This document shows positions 10,433 to 17,546 of a stretch of DNA of 52,040 nt, piece by piece; positions within the stretch are counted from its first letter, which is position 1, and each line of letters starts with the position of its first letter. The position numbers and the translations under genes are program-made. The DNA is taken from NCBI GenBank assembly GCA_016713535.1, contig JADJOY010000036.1:1-52040 (forward strand). The letters are read 5' to 3'. This stretch comes from JADJOY01 sp016713535 [NCBI: Deltaproteobacteria bacterium]. Its GTDB lineage: Bacteria; JADJOY01. The notes under the pieces are model-generated. The model did not search any database. It had not been told where the DNA came from and worked only from the letters and a program-made list of their open reading frames with translations.

Positions 10433-11038
10433 TCACTCCCGCTCGCGCCCGAGCGCCGGATCGCCGGCCGCCAGGACATCGCGCGCCCAGTCGGCCCGCT
10501 TCCAGTCCGGGGTCGGCGTCGCGATGCCGTCCCTCGGCACGAACGGCGAGCGCTCGGCCCGCGTGTACCGGTGCACGTAACGCGGGCAGTTCGGGTAGAT
10601 CGCCGTCGCCCGCACCACCACCACGCACTGGCATTCCGGATAGCGGCGAAGGAGGTCGCCCTCGAACACCAGCTCGGCCACTCCTTCCACGCGCATCCGA
10701 CGCTGTCGCTCGAAGTCGACGAACAAGAGGCCCACCCGACCGGTCTGGTCGACGTTGCCCATCGACAGGTACATGCCGTTGCCGTCGTAGCTGGGGAACG
10801 CGAGCGTGGTGGCGTCGAGCACGGTCACGAAACCGGGATCGCCGCCCTTGTAAGAGCAGCTCGGCTGACCGGCCCCATCCACCGTCGCCAGGAAGAACAG
10901 GTCCTGGGCCTCGATGAACGCTCGGTCCGCGTCCGTGAGCTCGTGATGGACCTTGATCTCCGCGAGCCGATCCGCGAGGCGGCGCGTATCGAACCGGTCC
11001 TGCAGCGCTCGACTTTCAGCGGAGTATTCCAGTGGCAT
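10433..11038 (-). CDS. Pyridoxamine 5'-phosphate oxidase-fold flavin-binding protein
   Basis: A 201-residue protein from ATG 11038. Residues ~45-150 show the split-barrel PNPOx pattern: DLFFLATVDGAGQPSCSYKGGDPGFVTVLD, LAFPSYDGNGMYLSMGN, VGLLFVDFERQRRMRVEGVAE. This pattern is typical of FMN- or heme/F420-binding proteins of the general stress/PNPOx superfamily, not of PdxH itself. The N-terminal 40 residues (EYSAESRALQDRFDTRRLADRLAE) are seen in the subfamily often annotated 'pyridoxamine 5'-phosphate oxidase family protein'. It sits downstream of the GFA-family gene on the same strand with an ~80-bp gap. The substrate is unknown. Confidence 0.85.
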   Translation of the reverse strand: MPLEYSAESRALQDRFDTRRLADRLAEIKVHHELTDADRAFIEAQDLFFLATVDGAGQPSCSYKGGDPGFVTVLDATTLAFPSYDGNGMYLSMGNVDQTGRVGLLFVDFERQRRMRVEGVAELVFEGDLLRRYPECQCVVVVRATAIYPNCPRYVHRYTRAERSPFVPRDGIATPTPDWKRADWARDVLAAGDPALGRERE

Positions 11039-11117
11039 GGCTCCTCGCTTTCCACTCGGGGCGCACGGTCGCCGGACATCATGACTCGAATCGCCCCGCG
11101 GACGCCCGCATCGACCA

Positions 11118-11510
11118 CTAGGGCTCGGAGCGACCCGTGGCGTCCCGATCACGTTCGTACCGCCTCGCGACCGGAAACGGCGGCAGCCACGCCTCGCGCC
11201 GGATCGTCCACACCTCGTAGGTCGGCGTGAGCTGATCGGGCGCATCCAGCGACCCCAGGTTCACCTCGACCTCGTCGCCGCTGCTCCCGAAGACCGACGA
11301 CCCGCAGCGCGGACAGAAGTGCCGCCCCGCGTAGTCGCGGGTCTCACCCTCGATGGCGACCGCATCGTGCGGGAAGATCGCCGACGCGTGGAACAGCGCC
11401 CCGTGATGTTTGCGGCAATCGAGGCAGTGACAGACGCCGACGCGGTCGGGCCGCCCCGAGGCCACGATCCTGACGTCGCCGCACAAGCAGCCGCCGGTGA
11501 TCCGGTTCAT
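11118..11510 (-). CDS. GFA family zinc-binding protein (CENP-V/GFA fold)
   Basis: A 130-residue protein from ATG 11510 (MNRITGGCLCGDVRIVAS). It shows the GFA (glutathione-dependent formaldehyde-activating enzyme-like) zinc ligands: GGCLCG, CHCLDCRKHHGA and FCPRCGSSVFGS. The C-terminal LDAPDQLTPTYEVWTIRREAWLPPF is also typical. Many GFA homologues have no proven activity, so formaldehyde chemistry is not claimed. It ends with TAG at 11118. The upstream histidine-kinase frame runs through into this gene because of a frameshift, but GFA has its own start 54 bp after the kinase stop. Confidence 0.88.
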   Translation of the reverse strand: MNRITGGCLCGDVRIVASGRPDRVGVCHCLDCRKHHGALFHASAIFPHDAVAIEGETRDYAGRHFCPRCGSSVFGSSGDEVEVNLGSLDAPDQLTPTYEVWTIRREAWLPPFPVARRYERDRDATGRSEP

Positions 11511-11563
11511 GATGCGCCTCCTGTCCGAGGGCTCCGCACCGGGTTCGCCCACGGCGTTCGACG

Positions 11564-12686
11564 CTAGCTCCGTTGGCCCGGCAGCGTGAACCGAAAGACC
11601 GAGCCATGGCCGAGCTCGCTCTCCACCGTCACCACCCCGTCGTGGGCCTCGACGAAGGTCTTCACGATGGCGAGACCGAGGCCCAGCCCCTCCGCTTTCT
11701 CGGGGTCCGTCTCGTGCTTGTCGAACACGGCGCCGCGGCGGTCCGCCGGTATGCCCGCGCCATTGTCGCGCACGAAACACTCGGCGGTCCCGCCGGCGCC
11801 CGACATGCTCGCGCCGATGACGACCTCTCCGCGCGGCGTGTAGGAGATCGCGTTGGCGATCAAGTTCTGGAACACGCGCCGCAACAAGCTGGCGTCGGCG
11901 TAGACGACGAGCCTCGGGAATCGCGTTGATCAGGCGCGTCGAGTCCGTACCCGCGACCGGGTGGAGATCGTGGATGAGCGCCTCGACCAAGGGCCACAGG
12001 TCGAAGCGTCGTCGCTCCAGCTTCACGCCGACCTCGGTCTCCAGGTTCGTGTTCTCCGCGAGCACCTTCGTGATCAAGTCCTGAAGGTGTCGCACGTTCC
12101 GGTTGAGGGTCTTGAGCTTCTGGGTCTTCTCGGGCGTCTCGCTACCGTCCCTCGCGAGCAGCAATTCGAGGACCCGCACGGAAAGCGAGATCGCGTTCAG
12201 CGGCGTGCGGAGGTCGTGCGCCACGAAGGCCAGATAATCCTCCCGGCGACGCTGGACCTCGAGCGCCTTCTCGGTCGCGTACGAACGCACGGCCGACCCG
12301 ATGGCTCCGTCCAGAACCCGGTTGAGGACGTGAAACGGCCTCCCCGCGATGCTCAAGCCGTGCTGCTCGGCCAGGTCGTGGATACAGCCGCGCAGGATGT
12401 TGTACTCGGCAACGACCTCTTCGATGTCGAAGGCGTCCTGGACTCGCTGCAGGCCGTGGGCGGGCGAGCTGCCGTCGACGAGCGCTTCCGCGATCGTCTC
12501 CGTCGACCCGTCCCGCAGCGCGACTGCCAGCTCGGCGAGGAGAAGCGGGACGTGATCGTTGAGCGTCGGCACATCGAGATTCCGCGCGACCGGGAGAGCC
12601 CGGACCTGCGACCGCCACGCCCCGAGCACGGCGTCGGACTCGTGCTCGATGACCTCTGCGAGTTGGTCGAGGACGTCGATGGTCAC
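11564..12686 (-). CDS. RsbRD-type sensor histidine kinase, one frameshift
   Basis: It starts at GTG 12686. Residues 1-140 resemble the RsbRD N-terminal sensor domain (DQLAEVIEHESDAVLGAWRSQVRALPVARNLD...HVPLLLAELAVALRDG). A dimerisation/phosphoacceptor segment, EDYLAFVAHDLRTPLNAISLSVRVLE, follows, with the phospho-His at residue 157. After a one-base shift near 11915 the ATPase domain continues (LLRRVFQNLIANAISYTPRGEV, VRDNGAGIP, GLGLGLAIVKTFVEAHDGVV) to a TAG at 11564. There is no transmembrane segment, so it is a cytoplasmic sensor. No response regulator gene is adjacent. The frameshift may be an assembly error, since both halves are well conserved. Confidence 0.8.
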
Positions 12687-12902
12687 CTAGCCTCCGCTGA
12701 CGGGATCCGTGAGATCGCCTCTCCCACCGCCGGCCTGAGCCAGGCCGCATCGGGGCGCCGTGCCGTGCCGAAGTCGAACGAGCCGTCGCGCCTCACTTCA
12801 ACTGCAGCCCACGACGAGAGCAAGCCGGCCGCATGCGAGCAACCTTCACGTGCCGCACGAGCCGCCGCCGGTGAAGCGGTCCATGGCGCGATTCTTCCGG
12901 CG
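12687..12902. other. Left boundary of the integron array
   Basis: This ~215-bp stretch lies between the kinase start and the last cassette gene. I looked for an attC whose R'' box would match the start of the last cassette (GTTACGACG on the minus strand) and did not find one. The array therefore seems to end here with a degenerate or missing attC. No gene is visible. Confidence 0.45.
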
Positions 12903-13267
12903 TCAGCCTCGCGCCGCCACGGCCGCGGAGGACGTGGGCGCGTCGCGTCGGCTCGCGCTACCGATCACGAAGCCCATCGACGCTCCCAGCAGCACGAGCA
13001 CGCTGTCCTGGCCCAGTGAAGAGACGGCAGGAGATCGCCGAGCACGCGTGCGGCCATGCAGCAGAGCATGAAGGCAAAGGCGTAGCCCGCTTTCACACGG
13101 CCCGCTGGAGCCCGGGGGGCGGCGATCGTGCCGCCAAGAGCGATCAGAGCCGGCCCGGCTGGCTCCCCGGACCGCAGCCAGCTTGCGGACCCGATCGCAG
13201 GGACGCTCGCGAGGAAGACCACGAATCCATCCGAAATGATCGCAAGGCCGATTGTGGGGCGATTCAT
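12903..13267 (-). CDS. Integron cassette 8: small membrane protein (frameshifted)
   Basis: The frame from ATG 13267 (MNRPTIGLAIISDGFVVFLA) has hydrophobic segments IGLAIISDGFVVFLASVPAIG, PALIALGGTIAA and AGYAFAFMLCCMAARVLGDLLP. A one-base shift near 13020 moves to VLVLLGASMGFVIGSASRR and a TGA at 12903. About 120 residues and four predicted membrane helices result. The family is not recognised. It is the terminal gene of the array and starts about 125 bp after its cassette junction, farther than its neighbours. No attC was found on its far side. Confidence 0.5.
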
Positions 13268-13388
13268 GTTCGTCCCCTTGCCCCATCCGGGCCGGCGTCA
13301 GTGGTTGGTCGCCGCCGAGGAAGGCTCGTAGGCGCTTGCGGGCTGGCGTGTCATTCCGGCGGGCGAGGCAATGAGAAAAACCACCGCG

Positions 13389-13480
13389 TCGTAACGCAAA
13401 GCTCACGGGCGGCCACGGGGCGCCGTGCGGTCAATCACGTGCCACCTTGCGTGCCGGCGGGTGCAGCGTCGAGTTCGGCG
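13389..13480 (-). other. attC site of cassette 7
   Basis: The outer boxes are CGTAAC at 13390-13395 and GTTCGGCG at 13473-13480. The latter is the perfect complement of the first bases of cassette 7 (CGCCGAAC on the plus strand at 13972-13979). Inner arms GCTCACGGGCGGCC and the GCCGGCGGGTGCAGC region pair imperfectly, with an extra base as expected for attC. Length about 92 bp. Confidence 0.75.
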
Positions 13481-13481
13481 T

Positions 13482-13964
13482 TCAGCATCTCCGACGGCGC
13501 CGATCCTGAGTCGGCCCGCTGCCAATCACATTCGACGAGGCCGTCGCCGGAGGCAACGATGCCGCCTTCGAACGCCACGTGCCAACCAAGGAGTCCCGTC
13601 GGAGCGGAGGTGGAAGCGCTACGTGGGAAGCGTGCCGTCGTTCCGCCAGCGGGGAGGGGCAGCGGTGCTCCGAGTTTCGACCCCGGGTCCGGCCGCCAGC
13701 AGACGACCCAACTGCCAGACGAATGATACGACTGAGCTTCCAGCCTTCCGGCCCGCTGAGCCGGACCGGATTCGCCCCGACCAAGACGCCGACCGCCTCC
13801 ATTCGAAGCTCACACGGTACCCGGCTGTTGATCTCGTAGATGTGCTGAACGGCCCCGACTGTTTTCACCAGAGCGCGCACCACCGCAACAGGTTCAATCG
13901 CGGCGACTTCGACGGCACGGCACGCGAGGGTCGCGATCAGCACGCTCGGCAGCACCGGTCTCAC
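13482..13964 (-). CDS. Integron cassette 7: secreted protein of unknown function
   Basis: It starts at GTG 13964, 15 bp after the cassette junction. The first ~22 residues (VRPVLPSVLIATLACRAVEVAA) look like a signal peptide. The following IEPVAVVRALVKTVGAVQHIYEINSRVPCELRMEAVGVLVGANPVRLSGPEGWKLS is well balanced. Beyond about 13730 the annotated frame turns Arg-rich. A neighbouring frame, which reads GLLGWHVAFEGGIVASGDGL then VECDWQRADSGSAPSEMLNAELDA into the attC, looks more like protein, so a frameshift near 13730 is likely. The family is not recognised. Confidence 0.55.
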   Translation of the reverse strand: MRPVLPSVLIATLACRAVEVAAIEPVAVVRALVKTVGAVQHIYEINSRVPCELRMEAVGVLVGANPVRLSGPEGWKLSRIIRLAVGSSAGGRTRGRNSEHRCPSPLAERRHASHVALPPPLRRDSLVGTWRSKAASLPPATASSNVIGSGPTQDRRRRRC

Positions 13965-13971
13965 CCTCTAT

Positions 13972-14033
13972 CGCCGAACGCAGAACTCAGCCGCGGGCCG
14001 CAGGCCCGTCCGTCTGCAACGTCAAGTTCGCCC
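13972..14033 (-). other. attC site of cassette 6
   Basis: Boxes CGCCGAAC (13972-13979) and GTTCGCCC (14026-14033) flank inner arms around CTCAGCCGCGGGCC and GGCCCGTCCGTCTG. The right box is the perfect complement of the start of cassette 6 (GGGCGAAC at 14598-14605). Length 62 bp, a compact attC. Confidence 0.8.
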
Positions 14034-14049
14034 TCGATTTGGTACAGAG

Positions 14050-14586
14050 TCAATGCCCACGAAATGTGCCCGAACCGTCAAGATCGTCAAAATAGTCTTC
14101 GAGTCCCGCGTTGCCCAAGGAGACGTTGTTCTCGATGTTCCACGCTTCATCCGGGATGACGCGGAAGACGTACTGTGAATTCCATTCACGGAGGCCGATG
14201 ACGAGGAATGCGTGGTCGTCGCGCGTCAGCGCTTCGTGATCCACGATCATCAGGAAGCTGTGTGCCTGCTGGTTGAGTGCTAGGCCGCGGATCTGATCGA
14301 TTGACGCGTTCGCGTACTGCGGATCGTCGAGGAACTCCACGTAGGCCCGAAAGCCTGCGGTGCTGTCCGCCTCGATCTCAGAGCGCACCAACTCCCACGT
14401 CTTCTGATTCGTGAAATCGGTGCGGAGGACGAGGGCGTTCTCGGTTGGGGGCAGAGGCTGCATGTTCGAGCCAGTGGTCGTCGTGGATGCGGGGGGCTGG
14501 CGACTGCATGTCACGAGGAACACCGTTGTCGCAACACCTCTTTTGATCCAGATGCGGGTCAGCACAGAAGAGTCCCCCTGGACCAT
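14050..14586 (-). CDS. Integron cassette 6: DUF6924-like protein
   Basis: About 178 residues from ATG 14586, 19 bp after the cassette junction. An N-terminal hydrophobic stretch (GVATTVFLVTCSRQPPAS) could be a lipoprotein-type or uncleaved signal. The rest, NALVLRTDFTNQKTWELVRSEI, GFRAYVEFLDDPQYANASIDQIRGLA, FLMIVDHEALTRDDHAFLVIGL and FRVIPDEAWNIENNVSLGNAGLEDYFDDLDGSGTFRG, matches the pattern I recall for DUF6924. That is a compact soluble domain of unknown function found in actinobacteria and elsewhere. It ends with TGA at 14050 just before the attC. The gene is intact. Confidence 0.75.
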   Translation of the reverse strand: MVQGDSSVLTRIWIKRGVATTVFLVTCSRQPPASTTTTGSNMQPLPPTENALVLRTDFTNQKTWELVRSEIEADSTAGFRAYVEFLDDPQYANASIDQIRGLALNQQAHSFLMIVDHEALTRDDHAFLVIGLREWNSQYVFRVIPDEAWNIENNVSLGNAGLEDYFDDLDGSGTFRGH

Positions 14587-14597
14587 CAAGTTCTGCA

Positions 14598-14690
14598 GGG
14601 CGAACGCAGAGCTCAGCCGCGGCCCCAGACTACCGCGGGTCCCAGACGAGCGCGCCGCGGGTGCCAGCTGCTGCAGCGGCTAGTTCGACG
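14598..14690 (-). other. attC site of cassette 5
   Basis: Boxes GGGCGAAC (14598-14605) and GTTCGACG (14683-14690) flank the arms GAGCTCAGCCGCGGCCC and CCAGCTGCTGCAGCGGC. Here the right box matches the start of its own cassette (GTTCGGTG) only over GTTCG. Length 93 bp. Confidence 0.72.
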
Positions 14691-14703
14691 AAGCCACAGT
14701 GCG

Positions 14704-15231
14704 CTACCTGGCAACCCCGAAGAAGCTTGCAATTCCTTTCTTCGAGCTCTCGAGAGAGGCGATGCAGGAATCTCGCACAGACAAGAGCGACGCATCTGCA
14801 ACGGCGCGGAGCGCCTGCTGCCGATCCGCGATGGCGGCGATGGACCGGTCGTACGAATTGAACCGCGTGTCGTCAACGTCAGGCCCGCCGCAGATTGCGG
14901 CGAGGCCGAATTCTGAGGCGTTACTCGACAGCACGTGTCCAGGCTGATGCGCGAGAGCTTCGCCCACGGCCAGGGTGAGTTGTTCGCTTGCGCCGGCGTC
15001 GGATGCGGCGTGCAGAAGGTTCGCGACGGTGAGCCACTCAGCTCTGCCGGTTGCGATTGCAGAGAGAAGAGTTCGCCAAGACGCCTTGTCACGGTAAACA
15101 GCCTCGAAAGTGGCGTGTGCACCATCCCTCTGAATTCGCGTCAGGACCGCGGCTGGTGCCAAGACGTCCGCGCCTGAAGCGCTTCCGTGTGCGAACGCAG
15201 CGAGGCAAAGAGCCACAAACCGAGCTCTCAT
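14704..15231 (-). CDS. Integron cassette 5: exported helical protein, unknown family
   Basis: An intact 175-residue protein from ATG 15231. MRARFVALCLAAFAHGSASG is a clear signal peptide. The mature part (VLTRIQRDGAHATFEAVYRDKASWRTLLSAIATGRAEWLTVANLLHAASDAGASEQLTLAVGEALAHQPG) looks all-helical and HEAT-like. It ends with a Cys pair in ICGGPD...RDSCIASLESSKKGIASFF. Periplasmic location is inferred. I know no named family for it. It stops with TAG at 14704, 14 bp before its attC. Confidence 0.7.
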   Translation of the reverse strand: MRARFVALCLAAFAHGSASGADVLAPAAVLTRIQRDGAHATFEAVYRDKASWRTLLSAIATGRAEWLTVANLLHAASDAGASEQLTLAVGEALAHQPGHVLSSNASEFGLAAICGGPDVDDTRFNSYDRSIAAIADRQQALRAVADASLLSVRDSCIASLESSKKGIASFFGVAR

Positions 15232-15238
15232 GATTGCT

Positions 15239-15330
15239 CACCGAACGTAAAGCTCACCTGCGGCCCCGGACTGCCACGAGTTCGCCGTGGGCACCCCGAG
15301 TGCCGACTGGTGCAGCGTCTAGTTCGAGGC
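15239..15330 (-). other. attC site of cassette 4
   Basis: Boxes CACCGAAC (15239-15246) and GTTCGAGGC (15322-15330) flank the arms AGCTCACCTGCGGCC and the GCCGACTGGTGCAGCG region. The stop codon of cassette 4's gene (15254) lies inside. The box match with its own cassette start (GTTCGCCGC) is partial. Confidence 0.7.
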
Positions 15331-15646
15331 GGGTCGCACGTCGGGACGATGCCGCGCCGGTGCGGCGAACGGTTGTACTGGTTGCCTCACGAACAATGCG
15401 TGCAGGGCGATGTCCTGACCGCCGCTCGAGTTCGGCCCAACCCCACGGATCGCGAAACCGCCAGGTCCGGAGACGCCGAATCAGAGCGATGGGAAGAGAG
15501 GCAAGAAGCGAGAACAGGCTGTGGGCAGTGACAACGTCGACTGCGAAGAAGAGGAGCACGCCAGGGACCGACTGCGGCGCTGAAGGATCACGACGCAGTC
15601 GGCTGCCAGGCGAAGTGCTTGGTTTGCCAGTCGCCAGCAAGGGCAT
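15254..15646 (-). CDS. Integron cassette 4: putative membrane protein
   Basis: A 130-residue frame from ATG 15646, 50 bp after its cassette junction, ending inside the attC. Residues ~28-52 (GVLLFFAVDVVTAHSLFSLLASLPIALIRRL) form a long hydrophobic segment with a positively charged edge. The C-terminal third is Arg/Thr-rich and is partly attC-encoded. The family is not recognised, and the first 25 residues look low-complexity, so the true start or frame may differ. It is accepted as a gene mainly because it fills a complete cassette in the right orientation. Confidence 0.45.
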   Translation of the reverse strand: MPLLATGKPSTSPGSRLRRDPSAPQSVPGVLLFFAVDVVTAHSLFSLLASLPIALIRRLRTWRFRDPWGWAELERRSGHRPARIVREATSTTVRRTGAASSRRATRLELDAAPVGTRGAHGELVAVRGRR

Positions 15647-15688
15647 AAGGCGAGTTTCTTCGTGGGCGCGAACGATACTGCCGTTCAG

Positions 15689-15751
15689 CGGCGAACGGGA
15701 GAGGGAGCGAAGCGACCGAACCGTTCGTCCGTCTGCAACGGCGGGTTAGCC
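15689..15751 (-). other. attC site of cassette 3
   Basis: Boxes CGGCGAAC (15689-15696) and GTTAGCC (15745-15751). The right box is the perfect complement of the start of cassette 3 (GGCTAAC at 16150-16156). The inner arms are weaker than in the other sites. The TAA stop of cassette 3's gene is formed by the GTTAGCC box itself. Confidence 0.7.
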
Positions 15752-16142
15752 AGCGGCCCACCATTCGTCGGTTTCAGCCAAGTGACCGACCAACTCGTGG
15801 GCGATCAGATCAGTCGGTGAGCCGTCGTCGAACCTGTACCAGCGTCCATCAACATCTCGCCCAGGGGAACCCAGGCGGTGTCGCTCGTACAGATGAAGGT
15901 CGTGCGCAGTGACCTTGTTCGGAGGGATGTGCTTGCCCCAACTGGTCGTTATGCCCTCCGGCCCGCACCGAGATATCTCCACGATAAATCCGCCACCGTG
16001 CTGATCGAACTGGATAGTCAGGAGATCGATTCTGAGCATCCGTCGCTCGCCGAAAGTGCGGAAGAGATCCCTTGAAGCCTCGCGCCCGAAGGGCTGGAAC
16101 AAGAGCCGCCTTCAGCGAGGCATTCATGTCGTCGCGACTCAT
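15746..16142 (-). CDS. Integron cassette 3: DUF4304-like protein, frameshifted
   Basis: ATG 16142 lies 14 bp after the cassette junction and gives MSRDDMNASLKAALVPALRARGFKGSLPHFRR, the typical DUF4304 start (helix, then a GFK motif). Near 16060 the frame changes to MLRIDLLTIQFDQHGGGFIVEISRCGPEG, the beta strand with the GGGF motif. HIPPNKVTAHDLHLYERHRLGS and DGRWYRFDD follow, ending in the attC box at 15746. About 130 residues result. DUF4304 has no known reaction. It is common in cassettes and scattered accessory genes. One indel separates the two conserved halves. Confidence 0.7.
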
Positions 16143-16149
16143 GAAGTCT

Positions 16150-16243
16150 GGCTAACGCCGCGCTCACCTGCGGCCACGGACTACCGTGGAATCCATCACC
16201 AACGCCGCGTCGCGTGCCGCCAGGTTCAGCGCATAGTTAGCGG
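16150..16243 (-). other. attC site of cassette 2
   Basis: Boxes GGCTAAC (16150-16156) and GTTAGCGG (16236-16243) enclose arms GCGCTCACCTGCGGC and GCCGCCAGGTTCAGCGC. These pair with a single extra base in one arm, the classic attC extrahelical base. The right box is the perfect complement of the cassette 2 start (CCGCTAAC at 16702-16709). Length 94 bp. Confidence 0.85.
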
Positions 16244-16692
16244 TTACGAATGGCATCGATGCGCTCGATCAGACACTCGACTGACCGATCCCGCCCGAAG
16301 AAGTGCCGCGGAGGCATAAATGAGACCTCCGGTGCGTGCCACGCGGGGCTTCGGACCGTGAGTGTAACGCGGGGTGGATTTGTGAGAGGTGTGTAGCTGA
16401 CATTCGTGATGTCCTTGAGATCGATCCTGTGCTGCTTGCCACGGTTCTTCACGAGTACGCCGTCTCCGTCGTCCCACACCTCATCCACGAGGTCAAAGAT
16501 GAGGCGCTTCATCATCACGTACCCAAATACGGCGAGGATGGCCGGCATAACGATGAAAGCCAGGGCCTGGAGACGGTGCCGTACCATGACAAGGTACAGG
16601 CCCATACCCATGAACGAGGCAGAGAAGGTGAAGAAAGCCACCGGGAAAACGCGCTTCTGCACGAAGGTCAGATCGGATGAGAGCCGTTGCAT
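16237..16692 (-). CDS. Integron cassette 2: two-helix membrane protein with PH-like tail
   Basis: 151 residues from ATG 16692; a TTG three codons upstream is possible but less likely. Two membrane helices (VFPVAFFTFSASFMGMGLYLVMV and LQALAFIVMPAILAVFGYVMM) are followed by a cytosolic beta-rich domain: DEVWDDGDGVLVKNRGKQHRIDLKDITNVSYTPLTNPPRVTLTVRSP...EVSFMPP. This resembles bacterial PH-like/YdbS-type folds, though I cannot name a family. It starts 17 bp after the cassette junction, and its TAA is formed by the attC box GTTAGCGG. The frame is intact, with lower GC than the genes outside the integron. Confidence 0.72.
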   Translation of the reverse strand: MQRLSSDLTFVQKRVFPVAFFTFSASFMGMGLYLVMVRHRLQALAFIVMPAILAVFGYVMMKRLIFDLVDEVWDDGDGVLVKNRGKQHRIDLKDITNVSYTPLTNPPRVTLTVRSPAWHAPEVSFMPPRHFFGRDRSVECLIERIDAIRNR

Positions 16693-16701
16693 ATTGTGCA
16701 A

Positions 16702-16763
16702 CCGCTAACGACGAAGCTAAGCCGCGGCGCGAAGCGCCGTCGGCTTGAGCGGCTGGTTAGGGC
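16702..16763 (-). other. attC site of cassette 1 (classic compact form)
   Basis: On the minus strand this reads GCCCTAAC...GCTCAAGCCGACGGCGC-TTC-GCGCCGCGGCTTAGC...GTTAGCGG, very close to the class 1 attC layout. The inner stem carries one extra base (the A in GCCGACGG against CCGCGGC), and that fixes its orientation on the minus strand. The right box GTTAGGGC (16756-16763) is the perfect complement of the cassette 1 start at 17371-17378. Length 62 bp. Confidence 0.92.
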
Positions 16764-17367
16764 CGCTTCGCCGGCGCCAGTTTGCAGCCGCGGCTCCGAC
16801 GGCAATGAGTGCCGCGGCTTCGAGAGCGGAGCGCCAGCCAAGACTGATTGCCTCGCCGACCGTCGCAGGCCTGTACGCCTCGTATCCGGTGACGGTGTAC
16901 CACATGGGTGCCGACCTCCAGACCGCGTACGGGATGACGAAGGAGGAGCCACCGATGGCGGCAGCCCAGTGAAGGCGGCCTGCCGCGAAGCCGGCAGCTG
17001 CGAAACCGACTCCGCCCGCCAGATGGAACACTACGCGAGCGAGCAGCGGCATGCCGACGTACTCGATGACATATGGGCCGTGGAGAAACTGGAGAACAAA
17101 GAAGCCACTGAACATGCCGCCATCCGGACAGCCGCTTATCGGCCCGGCGCTGTAAAGCACGAGAAGGAACTGCTCCCAGAGCACGGCAAGACCGAACGCG
17201 AGTAGAACCGCAACGGGCGCTGCGGCCGCCGTGCCGTGAGCGCGCCCACACACCCACGCAATGATCGCGGCCAGCGCACAGTAGGCCGCAAAGAGAACCA
17301 CGAAGGGGAGCGCAAGGCGGCCAAGATAGTGGCTGCTCGGAAACCCCTCGAACGGCAACACTTCCAT
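16717..17367 (-). CDS. Integron cassette 1: polytopic membrane protein with attC-coded tail
   Basis: 216 residues from ATG 17367, only 10 bp after the attI/cassette junction. About five membrane helices: LALPFVVLFAAYCALAAIIAWV, AAPVAVLLAFGLAVLWEQFLLVLY, FFVLQFLHGPYVIEYVGMPLLARVVFHLAGG, a short one around FVIPYAVW, and ALEAAALIAVGAAAAN. The C-terminus, SGPNQPLKPTALRAAA, is read from within the attC. This NQPLKPTA-like tail is a recurrent attC-encoded peptide in cassette proteins that I recall from environmental integrons. The family is not recognised. As the first cassette it should be the best expressed. Confidence 0.75.
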   Translation of the reverse strand: MEVLPFEGFPSSHYLGRLALPFVVLFAAYCALAAIIAWVCGRAHGTAAAAPVAVLLAFGLAVLWEQFLLVLYSAGPISGCPDGGMFSGFFVLQFLHGPYVIEYVGMPLLARVVFHLAGGVGFAAAGFAAGRLHWAAAIGGSSFVIPYAVWRSAPMWYTVTGYEAYRPATVGEAISLGWRSALEAAALIAVGAAAANWRRRSGPNQPLKPTALRAAA

Positions 17368-17370
17368 TTT

Positions 17371-17546
17371 GCCCTAACTTCTATTCGCATGAACTAGGCA
17401 GGTCCCGATGGTCCGGTCTGGGCGGGTTCCGCTATTCGAGGCGAGCTCGCCAGGCTATCGGGTTCGGGCCGTGGTTGAAGACCAGGGATTCAAGGTCGCG
17501 ATCGGTTTGCAGAATCGCACGATCCGGCCGCGGGGCGCCAGGGGCG
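17371..17546 (-). other. attI-like junction and intI-array spacer
   Basis: The first cassette begins at GCCCTAAC (17371-17378; GTTAGGGC on the minus strand), so the recombination point is here. The right side is not palindromic like an attC, so it should be attI, which would extend roughly to 17430. The remaining ~110 bp to the integrase stop shows no gene. In most integrons attI lies at the integrase 5' side; here it lies at the 3' side. Confidence 0.65.

Noticed and set aside
12687-12902. An eighth attC at the left end of the array
   Set aside because: No box complementary to the start of the last cassette and no paired inner arms could be found.
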